A stretch of 64,000 bases of DNA from Rubrivivax sp. Lineage in GTDB: Bacteria > Pseudomonadota > Gammaproteobacteria > Burkholderiales > Burkholderiaceae_C. Each line of letters starts with the position of its first letter. The stretch's first letter is position 1. Below, in pieces: positions 8,097 through 17,300 of this stretch. Position numbers and translations under genes: made by a program. The notes under the pieces are model-generated. The model saw only the letters and a program-made list of their open reading frames with translations, did no database searches and had not been told where the DNA came from. The stretch spans positions 145,624 to 209,623 of the forward strand of contig JADJYX010000012.1 of assembly GCA_016719535.1 (NCBI GenBank), written 5' to 3'.

Positions 8097-9575
8097 ATGG
8101 ACACCGCCACCTCGCCGCTGGCCGCGCTCAACGACCCCAGCCTGCTGAAAACCGACGCGCTGATCGGCGGCGCCTGGGTCGCCGGCTCGGCGCGCTTTGC
8201 CGTCACCGACCCCGCTACCGGCCGCCAGCTGGCCGATGTGGCCAGCCTGATGCCGGCCGACGCACACGATGCCATCGTCGCCGCCGACAAGGCCTGGCCC
8301 GGCTGGCGCGCCAAGACCGCGAAGGAACGCCACGCGATCCTGATGAAGTGGTACGCGCTGCTCGTCCAGCATGCCGACGACCTGGCCCGCATCATGACCG
8401 CCGAGCAGGGCAAGCCGCTGGCCGAGGCGCGCGGCGAGGTGGTCTACGGCGCCAGCTTCCTGGAGTGGTTCGCCGAGGAAGGGCGCCGGATCTACGGCGA
8501 GACCATCCCCGGCACCGACGGCAACAAGCGCTTCCTCGTCATCAAGCAGCCGATCGGCGTGTGCGCGGCGATCACGCCGTGGAACTTCCCGATCGCGATG
8601 ATCACGCGCAAGGTGGCGCCGGCACTGGCCGCCGGCTGCCCGGTGATCATCAAGCCCGCCGAGCAGACGCCGCTGTCGGCGCTGGCGGTGGCCGAACTGG
8701 CGCAGCGCGCCGGCATGCCGGCCGGCGTGCTCAACATCATCACCGCCGACGGGCCCGGCTCGATCGAGATCGGCAAGGTGCTGTGTGCGAGTGACGTCGT
8801 CCGTCACCTGTCGTTCACCGGCAGCACCGAGGTCGGCCGCATCCTGGCCGCGCAGTGCGCGCCGACGATCAAGAAGATCAGCCTCGAGCTCGGCGGCAAT
8901 GCGCCCTTCATCGTCTTCGACGATGCCGATCTCGACAGCGCCGTCGAAGGCGCGATGGTCAGCAAATACCGCAACGCCGGCCAGACCTGCGTGTGCGCGA
9001 ATCGCCTCTACGTGCAGGCCGGCGTCTACGATGCCTTCGTCGCCAAGCTGGCCGAGAAGAGCCGGACCATCCTGGTCGGCAATGGCTTCGAGGCCGGCGT
9101 CAACCAGGGCCCGCTGATCGACGACCAGGCGCTGAGCAAGGTCGAGGCCCATGTCGCCGACGCGGTGAGCAAGGGCGCGCGCGTGGTGGTCGGTGGCACG
9201 CGCATCGGTGAGCGCTTCTACACGCCCACGGTGCTGGCCGACGTCACCGCCGAGATGAAATGCGCGAAGGAAGAGACCTTCGGCCCGGTGGCGCCGGTCT
9301 TCCGCTTCGAGACCGAGGCCGAGGCCATCGCCGCCGCCAATGCCACCGAATTCGGCCTCGCCAGCTATTTCTACAGCCGCGACGTCGGCCGCATCTTCCG
9401 CGTCGCCGAGGCGCTGGAATACGGCATGGTCGGCATCAACACCGGCCTCATCTCCACCGCCGAGGTGCCCTTCGGCGGCGTCAAGCAGAGCGGCCTCGGC
9501 CGCGAGGGCGCGCGCCAGGGCATCGACGACTATGTCGAGCTCAAATACCTCTGCCTGGGTGACATCCTGAAATAG
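8097..9575 (+). CDS. gabD: NAD(P)-dependent succinate/glutarate semialdehyde dehydrogenase
   Basis: The 492-residue aldehyde dehydrogenase shows the Rossmann substrate/cofactor core (ITPWNFPIAMITRKVAPALAAG), catalytic Glu at about 264 (LELGGNAPF) and catalytic Cys at about 298 (GQTCVCANR). The sequence pattern is that of the GabD/DavD group, which oxidises succinate semialdehyde or glutarate semialdehyde. Next to the CoA-transferase and gcdH, glutarate semialdehyde is the more coherent substrate: semialdehyde to glutarate to glutaryl-CoA to crotonyl-CoA. That choice is inferred. The ATG at 8097 follows AGGAGCC. Confidence 0.9.
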   Translation: MDTATSPLAALNDPSLLKTDALIGGAWVAGSARFAVTDPATGRQLADVASLMPADAHDAIVAADKAWPGWRAKTAKERHAILMKWYALLVQHADDLARIMTAEQGKPLAEARGEVVYGASFLEWFAEEGRRIYGETIPGTDGNKRFLVIKQPIGVCAAITPWNFPIAMITRKVAPALAAGCPVIIKPAEQTPLSALAVAELAQRAGMPAGVLNIITADGPGSIEIGKVLCASDVVRHLSFTGSTEVGRILAAQCAPTIKKISLELGGNAPFIVFDDADLDSAVEGAMVSKYRNAGQTCVCANRLYVQAGVYDAFVAKLAEKSRTILVGNGFEAGVNQGPLIDDQALSKVEAHVADAVSKGARVVVGGTRIGERFYTPTVLADVTAEMKCAKEETFGPVAPVFRFETEAEAIAAANATEFGLASYFYSRDVGRIFRVAEALEYGMVGINTGLISTAEVPFGGVKQSGLGREGARQGIDDYVELKYLCLGDILK

Positions 9576-10487
9576 TCAGGCGTCGTCGTTGGCGGCGGCC
9601 GACGGGCCGCGGTCGGCGGCCTGGGCATGGTCGCCGCCGCCCATGGTGGCCACCTGCGCCGCCTGGCCGAGCGCGCGGCGCAGCAGGTCTTCGGCGCGGT
9701 CGCCATGCGCGGGGAAAGACGCCAGGCCCACGCGCACCGCCACGTGGCGCTCGCGCCCGGTGACGCTGAAGGGCTGCGTCAGCAGGGTGGCCAGCTTGCG
9801 CGCCACGCGCTCGCCGTCGTCGGGGGCGTCGATCCAGGCCAGCAGCACCGCGAAGGTGTCACCGCCCAGCGAGGCGACCACGTCGCTGGCGCGCAGCGCC
9901 GAGCGCATGCGCACCGCCACCTTGCGCTTGAGCACGTTGGCCGCCTCGACGCCGAGCGCGGCCTCGGTGCCGGCCAGGCCCTCGATGCGCAGCACGATCA
10001 GCGCCATCGGCGCCGGCTCGCGCGCGCGCAGCGCCACCAGGTGTGTCATGTGCTCGAGCAGTTGCAGGTGGTTGGGCAGCCCGGTGGCCAGGTCGGTGGC
10101 ATGCACCTTGCGCGCGCCCATCTCGATGCGCTTGCGCTCGATCGCCAGCCGCAGCGCACGCGCGATGCCGGCGCTGCCGGTGGGCGGCAGCACGTCCTGC
10201 ACGCCGGACTGCAGCAGCGCCAGCACCACACCCACATCGGGTTCGGGGCTGACCACGACCACCGCCGCGTCGAGCACCGCATGCAGCAGCGCGGGCCAGC
10301 CCGCCAGTGCCGACAGGGCCGCCGGCGTGGGGGCGTCGATCAGCACCGCATCGTGCGGGCGACTCTGCAGGTCGCGCGCCGCCTCGTCCAGCGAGGCCGC
10401 CTGATGCAGCACGAAAGGCCCGTAGGGCGAACCCCAGAGGTCGACCGGCTGGGCCGTGATGCACAGGATCTGGATGGGAGCGTTCAT
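9576..10487 (-). CDS. degenerate GGDEF protein with receiver-like N-terminus
   Basis: The 303-residue protein has two parts. Residues 1-125 resemble a response-regulator fold (alternating strands such as HDAVLIDAP and AAVVVVSPEPDVG), though a clear phospho-acceptor set is not evident. Residues 130-280 are a GGDEF domain (TDLATGLPNHLQLLEHM at its start). The signature loop reads SLGGDTFAVLL, so the catalytic Glu of GGDEF is replaced by Thr. Diguanylate cyclase activity is therefore doubtful and a GTP-binding or sensory role is more likely. It faces the gabD gene tail-to-tail. No output-domain partner is adjacent. Confidence 0.8.
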   Translation of the reverse strand: MNAPIQILCITAQPVDLWGSPYGPFVLHQAASLDEAARDLQSRPHDAVLIDAPTPAALSALAGWPALLHAVLDAAVVVVSPEPDVGVVLALLQSGVQDVLPPTGSAGIARALRLAIERKRIEMGARKVHATDLATGLPNHLQLLEHMTHLVALRAREPAPMALIVLRIEGLAGTEAALGVEAANVLKRKVAVRMRSALRASDVVASLGGDTFAVLLAWIDAPDDGERVARKLATLLTQPFSVTGRERHVAVRVGLASFPAHGDRAEDLLRRALGQAAQVATMGGGDHAQAADRGPSAAANDDA

Positions 10488-10575
10488 GAGCGGGCGCTGG
10501 CGGTCCGGCTCATGATGCCGCCGGACGGCGCGGCGCGCGAGGGTGAGAAACCGGTCATCCCCCGAAGGCAGGCGG

Positions 10576-10649
10576 TGGAGCGGGTGAAGGGAATCGAACC
10601 CTCGTATGAAGCTTGGGAAGCTGCCGTTCTACCATTGAACTACACCCGC
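10576..10649 (-). tRNA. tRNA-Gly (anticodon CCC)
   Basis: The minus strand folds as a complete tRNA. The acceptor GCGGGTG pairs with CACCCGC, the D-arm reads TAGTTCAATGGTAGAAC and the anticodon loop TTCCCAA gives CCC. The T-arm reads GAGGGTTCGATTCCCTT, and CCA is encoded at 10576-10578. One position of the anticodon stem does not pair by eye (GCAGC against GCTTC). It lies between the GGDEF gene and trmB, on the strand opposite to trmB. Confidence 0.95.
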
Positions 10650-10708
10650 AGCGGGGCGGATTCTAGCGCCCGACTGCCATCACCCCACCCTTGCTGCCGA
10701 GCTTTCCG

Positions 10709-11416
10709 ATGACCGCTTCCCGCCCCGCCGCCGATGGCCCGCGCCGCCCCGTGCGCAGCTACGTGCTGCGCGCCGGCCGCATGGGCAGCGGCCAGCAGCG
10801 CGCGCTGGCCGAACTGGGCCCGCGCTTCGTGCTGCCCTTCCAGCCGCAGCCGCTGGATGCCGCCGCGATCTTCGGCCGCCGGGCGCCACTGGTGCTGGAG
10901 ATCGGCTTCGGCATGGGCGCTGCCACCGCGGCCATTGCCGCCGCGCGGCCCGATGCCGACTTTCTCGGCGTCGAGGTGCACGAGCCCGGCGTCGGCGCGC
11001 TGCTCAGGCTGATCGGCGAGCACGGCCTGACCAACCTGCGCATCGTGCGCCACGACGCGGTGGAGGTGCTGCAGCAGATGATCGCGCCGGCCTCGCTGGC
11101 CGGCGTGCATGTCTTCTTCCCCGACCCCTGGCACAAGAAGCGCCACCACAAGCGGCGCCTGATCCAGCCACCGCTGGCGGCGCTGATCGCCAGCCGGCTG
11201 GCGCCTGGCGGCGTGCTGCACTGCGCGACCGACTGGGAGCCCTATGCCGAGCAGATGCTGCAGGTGCTGTCGGCCGAGCCGCTGCTGGCCAATACCGCGG
11301 CAGGCTATGCGCCGCGCCCCGACTACCGGCCGCTGACCAAATTCGAGGCCCGCGGCCTGCGCCTGGGCCACGGCGTGCGCGACCTGGTCTTCTCGCGGGT
11401 CACGGGTCGCCCGTGA
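10709..11416 (+). CDS. trmB: tRNA (guanine-N7-)-methyltransferase
   Basis: TrmB makes m7G46 in tRNA using SAM. The 235-residue product has the SAM motif LEIGFGMGAATAAIA, the family signature FFPDPWHKKRHHKRRL, and the end TKFEARGLRLGHGVRDLVF typical of TrmB. The ATG at 10709 is preferred to a TTG 18 bases upstream because the residues before it are not conserved in the family. The stop codon lies inside a 14-bp hairpin (11393-11423). The neighbouring tRNA gene is on the opposite strand. Confidence 0.95.
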   Translation: MTASRPAADGPRRPVRSYVLRAGRMGSGQQRALAELGPRFVLPFQPQPLDAAAIFGRRAPLVLEIGFGMGAATAAIAAARPDADFLGVEVHEPGVGALLRLIGEHGLTNLRIVRHDAVEVLQQMIAPASLAGVHVFFPDPWHKKRHHKRRLIQPPLAALIASRLAPGGVLHCATDWEPYAEQMLQVLSAEPLLANTAAGYAPRPDYRPLTKFEARGLRLGHGVRDLVFSRVTGRP

Positions 11417-11436
11417 CCCGCGATCCCCTCGGGGGC
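11393..11436. repeat. double-hairpin element, copy 1 (trmB-uppP gap)
   Basis: Hairpin I has a perfect 14-bp stem, TCGCGGGTCACGGG (11393-11406) against 11410-11423, with loop TCG. It overlaps the trmB stop. One base later comes hairpin II, CCCC-TC-GGGGG (11425-11435). There is no T tract, so it is not a classical intrinsic terminator. The same arrangement with a different stem I occurs at 13103 and 40787. It lies between convergent genes trmB and uppP. Confidence 0.6.
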
Positions 11437-11464
11437 GGGCCCGGCTTGCCGGGACCTGGGGCCG

Positions 11465-12322
11465 TCAGGCCGTCCAGGTGACCATGCCGGTCCACGCCGT
11501 CAGCAGCACCAGGCCGCCGAAGACGATGCGGTACCAGGCGAAGACCGTGAAGTCATGCGTCGACACATAGCGGATCAGCCAGCGGATGCAGACCAGCGCG
11601 CTGACGAAGGCCACCGCCGAGCCGACCGCGAACATCGGCAGGTCGCCGACGGCGAGCAATTCGCGCTGCTTCCACACCGAATAGGCGCCGGCGCCCATCA
11701 GCGTGGGGATGCCGAGGTAGAAGCTGAATTCGGTGGCACAGCGGCGCGAAAAGCCGAACACCATGGCGCCGATGATGGTGGCACCGCTGCGGCTGGTGCC
11801 CGGCACCAGCGCCAGGCACTGCACCAGGCCGACCTTCAGCGCATCCAGCGGCGTCATGTCGTCGACGGTCTCCACGCGGGCGTGGCGCTGGCCTTGAAGG
11901 TCGCGCTCGCCATAGCGCCGCCGGTGGCGCGCCTCGACCCACAGGATGATGAACCCGCCGACGATGAAGGCCATCGCCACCGGCACCGGATGGAACAGGT
12001 GCTGCTTGACCAGCGCGCCGAAGGCCAGCCCCAGCACCACGGCGGGGATGAAGGCGATCAGCACGTTGAGCGCGAAGCGCTGCGCCTGGCGCTCGCGCGT
12101 GATGCCGCGCAGCGTGCGCAGCAGCCGCTCGCGGTATTCCCAGATCACCGCCAGCATGGCGCCGGTCTGGATCGCGACCTCGAAGACCTTGACCTTCTCG
12201 CCGGTAAAGTCCAGCAGCGAGCCGGCCAGGATCAGGTGCCCGGTCGACGAGATGGGCAGAAATTCGGTCAGGCCTTCGACCACCCCCATCACGGCAGCCT
12301 TGATCAGCAACAGCGGGTCCAT
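11465..12322 (-). CDS. uppP: undecaprenyl-diphosphate phosphatase
   Basis: UppP (BacA) dephosphorylates undecaprenyl diphosphate so that the lipid carrier can be reused for peptidoglycan and O-antigen synthesis. The 285-residue integral membrane protein carries both signature regions: EGLTEFLPISSTGHLIL (residues 16-32) and VPGTSRSGATI. About eight hydrophobic segments are visible. The ATG at 12322 gives MDPLLLIKAAVMGVVEGL, the standard start. Longer frames upstream run through the divergent tetR promoter. A minus-strand TATCAT at 12357-12362 could be its -10 box. Confidence 0.96.
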   Translation of the reverse strand: MDPLLLIKAAVMGVVEGLTEFLPISSTGHLILAGSLLDFTGEKVKVFEVAIQTGAMLAVIWEYRERLLRTLRGITRERQAQRFALNVLIAFIPAVVLGLAFGALVKQHLFHPVPVAMAFIVGGFIILWVEARHRRRYGERDLQGQRHARVETVDDMTPLDALKVGLVQCLALVPGTSRSGATIIGAMVFGFSRRCATEFSFYLGIPTLMGAGAYSVWKQRELLAVGDLPMFAVGSAVAFVSALVCIRWLIRYVSTHDFTVFAWYRIVFGGLVLLTAWTGMVTWTA

Positions 12323-12432
12323 GCGGTGCGGTCCGGGTGGCCAGGCAAAGCGGCGGATGATAGCCAGCCACCCCGCCGCGGCCGCGTGCAGTCCTGCACC
12401 GGATTTGACCGGCGTGCGGCCCCGCGGGTATA

Positions 12433-12454
12433 TTAATGACCCGTCGGTCATTAA
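12433..12454. promoter_or_regulatory. 22-bp palindromic operator over the tetR start
   Basis: TTAATGACC (12433-12441) and GGTCATTAA (12446-12454) form a perfect 9+9 inverted repeat around CGTC. It is an A/T-rich island in GC-rich DNA and overlaps a TATTAAT -10-like sequence at 12431. The upstream ATG of tetR (12436) lies inside it. This is what an autoregulated TetR-family gene would show, and the downstream RND pump would be controlled from the same site. Confidence 0.75.
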
Positions 12455-12456
12455 GC

Positions 12457-13104
12457 ATGAACCTCGCCCGCCCTCCCCGCCAGCGCCTGAAGGACATCCG
12501 CCCCCAGCAGTTGCTCGATGCCGCGCTGACGCTGTTCGTCGAGAAGGGCTTTGCCGCGGCGCGCTCGGAAGAGGTCGCACACCTGGCCGGCGTGTCCAAG
12601 GGCACGCTCTACCTCTACTACCCGAGCAAGGAAGAGCTGTTCAAGGCGGTGGTGCGCCAGAACATCAGCAAGCTGATCGGCGAGGCCGGCGAGATCATCG
12701 CCGGCTTCGAGGGCAACACCTCCGAGCTGCTGCTGGCCTTGTTCGGCGTCTGGTGGGACCGCGTGGCCGACTCCAGCGTCGGCGGCCTGCACAAGGTGGT
12801 GCTGGCCGAGGTGCGCAACTTCCCCGAACTGGCCCAGTTCTACGCCGATGAAGTGATCGTGCCGGCGCATGACCTCTTCGAGGGTGTGATCCGGCGCGGC
12901 ATCGAGCGCGGCGAATTCCGCCCCGTCGACACCGGCGCCGTGGCCCATGCCGTGATGGCCCCGATGATCTTCCTCATGCTGCACAAGCACTCCTTCGGCG
13001 CCTGCCCCATCCAGGGCTGCGACGTCGACCCCAGGGCCACGCTGCGGGCCCATGCCGACCTCATGCTCAACGGCCTGCGCGCCCGACCCGGGGCGACGGC
13101 ATGA
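12457..13104 (+). CDS. TetR-family repressor of the RND efflux operon
   Basis: The 215-residue protein has the TetR DNA-binding domain at about residues 13-60 (QQLLDAALTLFVEKGFAAARSEEVAHLAGVSKGTLYLYYPSKEELF) and a variable ligand-binding half with a C-terminal all-helix domain. I use ATG 12457 instead of ATG 12436 because the earlier codon lies within the 22-bp operator and probable -10 region. It is followed by a periplasmic adaptor and an RND pump on the same strand, so it most likely represses them and itself. Its ligand is unknown. Confidence 0.9.
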   Translation: MNLARPPRQRLKDIRPQQLLDAALTLFVEKGFAAARSEEVAHLAGVSKGTLYLYYPSKEELFKAVVRQNISKLIGEAGEIIAGFEGNTSELLLALFGVWWDRVADSSVGGLHKVVLAEVRNFPELAQFYADEVIVPAHDLFEGVIRRGIERGEFRPVDTGAVAHAVMAPMIFLMLHKHSFGACPIQGCDVDPRATLRAHADLMLNGLRARPGATA

Positions 13105-13148
13105 GCACGGTCCGGGTTTCCCGGCCGTGCTCGCTCCCCCTTCGGGGG
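13103..13148. repeat. double-hairpin element, copy 2 (tetR-adaptor gap)
   Basis: Hairpin I is GAGCACGG-(T)-CCGGG (13103-13116) against CCCGG-CCGTGCTC (13120-13132), a 13-bp stem with one bulged T and loop TTT. It overlaps the tetR stop codon. Three bases later hairpin II is CCCCC-TTC-GGGGG (13136-13148), which can close as a UUCG tetraloop. No T tract follows, so read-through into the adaptor gene is expected. Confidence 0.55.
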
Positions 13149-13174
13149 ACGGCGCGCCGCGTCGAGGGGGCGCC

Positions 13175-14359
13175 ATGAGTCGACGCACGCGGTGGGTGCT
13201 GATCGCCCTGGTGGCGGCGCTGCTGCTGGCGCTGGCGGTCGGCCGTGCGCTGGTGAACCGGCGCGCCGCGCTGCAGGCCGCGGCGCCGGCGGCATCGGCC
13301 GTGGCGCAGGCCGTCGATCTGGCGCCCACCGACCTGGTGCGCGTCAGCCGCACCGAACTGGTGGCCACGCTGGCGGTCTCGGGCGGGCTCGAGGCCGTCA
13401 ACAGCGCGATCGTCAAGGCCAAGGTGGCCGCCGAGTTGCGCGAGCTGACGGTGCGCGAAGGCGACAGCGTGCGCGCCGGGCAGTTGATCGGCCGCCTGGA
13501 CGCCACCGAATTCGAATGGCGGCTGCGCCAGGCCGAGGACCAGGCCACCGCCGCGCAGGCGCAGCTGGAGATCGCCGAGCGCACGCTGGCCAACAACCGC
13601 GCGCTGGTCGACCAGGGCTTCATCTCGCGCAACGCGCTCGACACCGCGGTCAGCAGCGCCAGCGGCGCGCGCGCCTCGCTGCAGGCCGCGCGCGCGGCCG
13701 CCGAGATCGCGCGCAAGGCGGTGCGCGACACCGAGTTGCGCGCGCCGCTGGCCGGGCTGGTGTCGCAGCGCCTGGTGCAGCCGGGCGAGCGCGTGGGCGT
13801 CGACGGCCGCATCGTCGAGATCGTCGACCTCAGCCGGCTGGAACTGGAAGCCGCGATCCCCGCCGAGGACGTGGTCGCGCTGCGCGTGGGCCAGCGCGCG
13901 CGCGTGCAGGTCGACGGCCTGCCGGCGCCGATCGAGGCCAGCGTGGCGCGCATCAACCCGGGCACGCAGGGCAGCACGCGCGCGGTCACCGCCTACCTCG
14001 CGGTGACGGCCGCGCCGGGCCTGCGCCAGGGCCTGTTTGCGCGCGGCACCATCGAACTCGACCGCCGCCAGGCACTGGTGGTGCCGGTGAATGCGGTGCG
14101 CAGCGACCAGAGCCGGCCCTATGTGCTGGTGGCCGCCGACGGCCGCGCCACGCCGCGCGTGGTGGGCACGGGCGCCCGTGGCGAAGTCGACTTCGGCACC
14201 GGCCGCGAGGCCGCGATCGAGGTGCTGTCGGGCCTGGCCGCCGGCGACCTGGTGCTGCGCGGCACCGTGGGCGCGCTGCCGGCCGGCACCGCGCTGCGCC
14301 TGCCGCAGGCAGCGCCGGCCACGTCAGCCGCGTCGGCCGCGTCATCGGCCAGGCCCTGA
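13175..14359 (+). CDS. RND efflux periplasmic adaptor (membrane fusion protein)
   Basis: This 394-residue HlyD/AcrA-type adaptor links an inner-membrane RND pump to an outer-membrane channel. It has an N-terminal membrane anchor (residues 5-25, WVLIALVAALLLALAVG). Next come a lipoyl/barrel-sandwich half-motif (AELRELTVREGDSVRAGQLIGRLD), a coiled-coil hairpin (about 120-200) and the second lipoyl half (TELRAPLAGLVSQRLVQPGERV). The beta-barrel and membrane-proximal domains follow, then an Ala/Ser-rich tail. The ATG at 13175 follows GAGGGGGCG. It is separated from the pump gene by only 15 bases. Confidence 0.92.
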   Translation: MSRRTRWVLIALVAALLLALAVGRALVNRRAALQAAAPAASAVAQAVDLAPTDLVRVSRTELVATLAVSGGLEAVNSAIVKAKVAAELRELTVREGDSVRAGQLIGRLDATEFEWRLRQAEDQATAAQAQLEIAERTLANNRALVDQGFISRNALDTAVSSASGARASLQAARAAAEIARKAVRDTELRAPLAGLVSQRLVQPGERVGVDGRIVEIVDLSRLELEAAIPAEDVVALRVGQRARVQVDGLPAPIEASVARINPGTQGSTRAVTAYLAVTAAPGLRQGLFARGTIELDRRQALVVPVNAVRSDQSRPYVLVAADGRATPRVVGTGARGEVDFGTGREAAIEVLSGLAAGDLVLRGTVGALPAGTALRLPQAAPATSAASAASSARP

Positions 14360-14374
14360 GCGGCGCACCCGGTC

Positions 14375-17300
14375 ATGTGGTTCACACGCATCTCCATCGC
14401 CAACCCGGTCATGGCCACGATGGTCATGCTGGCCTTCGTGGTGCTGGGGCTGTTCAGCTACCAGCGGCTGTCGATCGACCAGTTTCCGAACATCGACATC
14501 CCCACCGTGGTGGTGCAGATGGAATATCCGGGCGCCTCGCCGGAGATCGTCGAGGCCGAGGTCACGAAGAAGATCGAGGAGGTGGTCAACACCGTCGCCG
14601 GCATCGACACCGTCTTCTCGCGTTCCTACGAGGGCAGCTCGGTCGTCATCGTGCAGTTCGAGCTCGATGTCGACGGCCGTCAGGCCGCCGAGGACGTGCG
14701 CGAGAAGGTCGCGCTCATCAAGCCGCTGCTGCGCGAGGAGGTCAAGGACGCCCGCATCTCGCGCTTCGACCCCAGCAGCCAGCCGGTCTTCAATGTCGCG
14801 CTGCTGTCGCCCGACGGCAGCCAGAGCCCGCAGGCGCTGACCACCTTCGCCACCCAGGTGCTGCAGAAGCGGCTGGAGAACGTGCGCGGCGTCGGCGCCG
14901 TCAGCGTGATCGGCGGCGTGGCGCGCGAGATCAATATCCACGTGCGGCCGGCGGCGCTGGAGGCCTTCGGCATCGGCGTCGACCAGGTGGTGGCCGCGCT
15001 GCGCAGCGAAAACCAGGAGCTGCCGCTGGGCGCCATCCGCTCGGCCGAGCGCGAATCGGTGGTGCAGGTCAATGCACGCATGAAGTCGCCGGCTGAATTC
15101 CGCGACATCGTGGTCGCGCGCCGCGGCACGGCGGCCATCAAGCTGTGGCAGCTGGCCGACGTCGTCGACGGCCCGCAGGAGGTCGAGAGCCTGGCGCTGT
15201 ACAACGGCCAGCGCACGGTGCTGCTGTCGGTGCAGAAGAGCCAGGGCGAAAACACCATCGCCGTCGTCGACGGCCTGCACAAGGCGCTGGCCGAGTCGCA
15301 GGCCCTGCTGCCCGCGGGCATCCGGACCGAGGTCAACCGCGACAACTCGCGCGCCATCCGCATCTCGGTGGCCAACGTGAAGCGCACGCTGATCGAGGGC
15401 GCGGTGCTGACCATCGGCATCGTCTTCCTCTTCCTCAACAGCTGGCGCTCGACCGTCATCACCGGCCTCACGCTGCCGATCGCGCTCATCGGCACCTTTC
15501 TCTTCATGGACTTCGGCGGCTTCACGATCAATACCGTGACGCTGATGGCGCTGAGCCTGTGCGTGGGCCTGCTGATCGACGACGCCATCGTCGTGCGCGA
15601 GAACATCGTGCGCCACGTGCAGATGGGCAAGAGCGCGCACGACGCCGCGCTCGAAGGCACCAACGAGATCGGGCTGGCGGTGCTGGCCACCACGCTGTCG
15701 ATCGTGGCGGTCTTCCTGCCCATCGGCTTCATGGGCGGCATCGTCGGCAAGTTCTTCCACGAATTCGGCATCACCATCGTCGCCGCGGTGCTGATCTCGA
15801 TGTTCGTCAGCTTCACGCTCGACCCCATGCTGTCCAGCGTCTGGCACGACCCGGACGCACAGGGCACGCGCGGCGGGCCGCCGAAGGGCTGGTACGACAA
15901 GACCATCGGGCGCGTCACCGGTGCCTTCGACCGCCTCACCCACTGGCTGTCCGAGGGCTACCAGGCCATCCTGGCGTGGTCGCTGGTGCACAAGGTGAAG
16001 ACGGTGCTGATCGCCGTGGCGACCTTCCTCGCCAGCTTTCTCGTGATCCCGATCCTGGGCGCCGAATTCGTGCCCAAGGCCGACTTCTCGGAGACCCTGG
16101 TCAACTTCTACACACCCATCGGCTCGTCGCTGGAGGTGACCGAATCGCGTGCCCGGCAGATCGACGCCGCCCTGCGCGAGATGCCCGAGGTGCGGCAGAC
16201 CGTCACCACCATCAACAGCAGCTTCGCGCAGGGCAAGATCTATGGCTCCGTCTACGTGCGCCTGGTCGACCGCAAGGACCGCGCGCGCAGCGTCGACCAG
16301 CTGACGGTGCCGCTGCGCGAACGGCTGGCGCGCATTCCGGGCATCACCGTCACCAACATCGGCGTCACCGACCTCGGCGGCGGCAAGACGCTGCAGTTCT
16401 CGATCCAGGGCCCCGACCTCGCCGAGCTCGACCGGCTGTGGCGGCTGATCGGCCCGAAGCTCGCCGCCATCCCCGGCCTGGTGGACCTGGACAGCACGCT
16501 CAAGCCCGACAGGCCCACGGTGGCCGTGCAGATGCGGCGCGACGCGGCCTCGGACCTGGGGCTGAACGTCAACGCGGTGGCCTCCGCGCTGCGCGTGCTG
16601 CTGGCCGGGCAGACGGTGGGCAACTGGCGCGCCGCCGACGGCCAGACCTACGACGTGCGCGTGCGGCTGGCGCCGGATGCGCGCGACGACATGGCCGACC
16701 TGCGCAACCTGCCGCTGATCGTCGGCACGGCCGCCGACGGCAGCGCGCGCATCGTGCGGCTGCAGCAGGTCGCCGACCTGCAGCCGTCCACCGGCCTCAA
16801 CCAGATCAACCGCCGCGACCTCACGCGCGAGATCAATGTCGATGCCAACACCCTGGGCCGCAGCGCCGGCGACGTCTCGGCCGACATCCGCAAGGCGCTG
16901 GACACCGTCAGCTGGCCGCCGGGCTACCGCTACAGCTTCGGCGGCTCGACGAAGAACATGCAGGACAGCTTCGGCTATGCGATGGCGGCACTGGCGCTGG
17001 CCGTGGTCTTCATCTACATGATCCTGGCCAGCCAGTTCAAGAGCTTCCTGCAGCCGCTGGCGCTGATGAGCTCGCTGCCGCTGACGCTGATCGGTGTCGT
17101 GCTGGCGCTGCTGTTCTTCGGCTCGACGCTGAACATGTTCTCCATCATCGGCATCGTCATGCTGATGGGCCTGGTGACGAAGAATGCCATCTTGCTGGTG
17201 GACTTCGCCAACCGCGCGCGCGAAGCCGGCGTGGAGCGCACGCAGGCCCTGCTGGACGCGGCGCGCGTGCGGCTGCGCCCGATCCTGATGACGACGCTGG

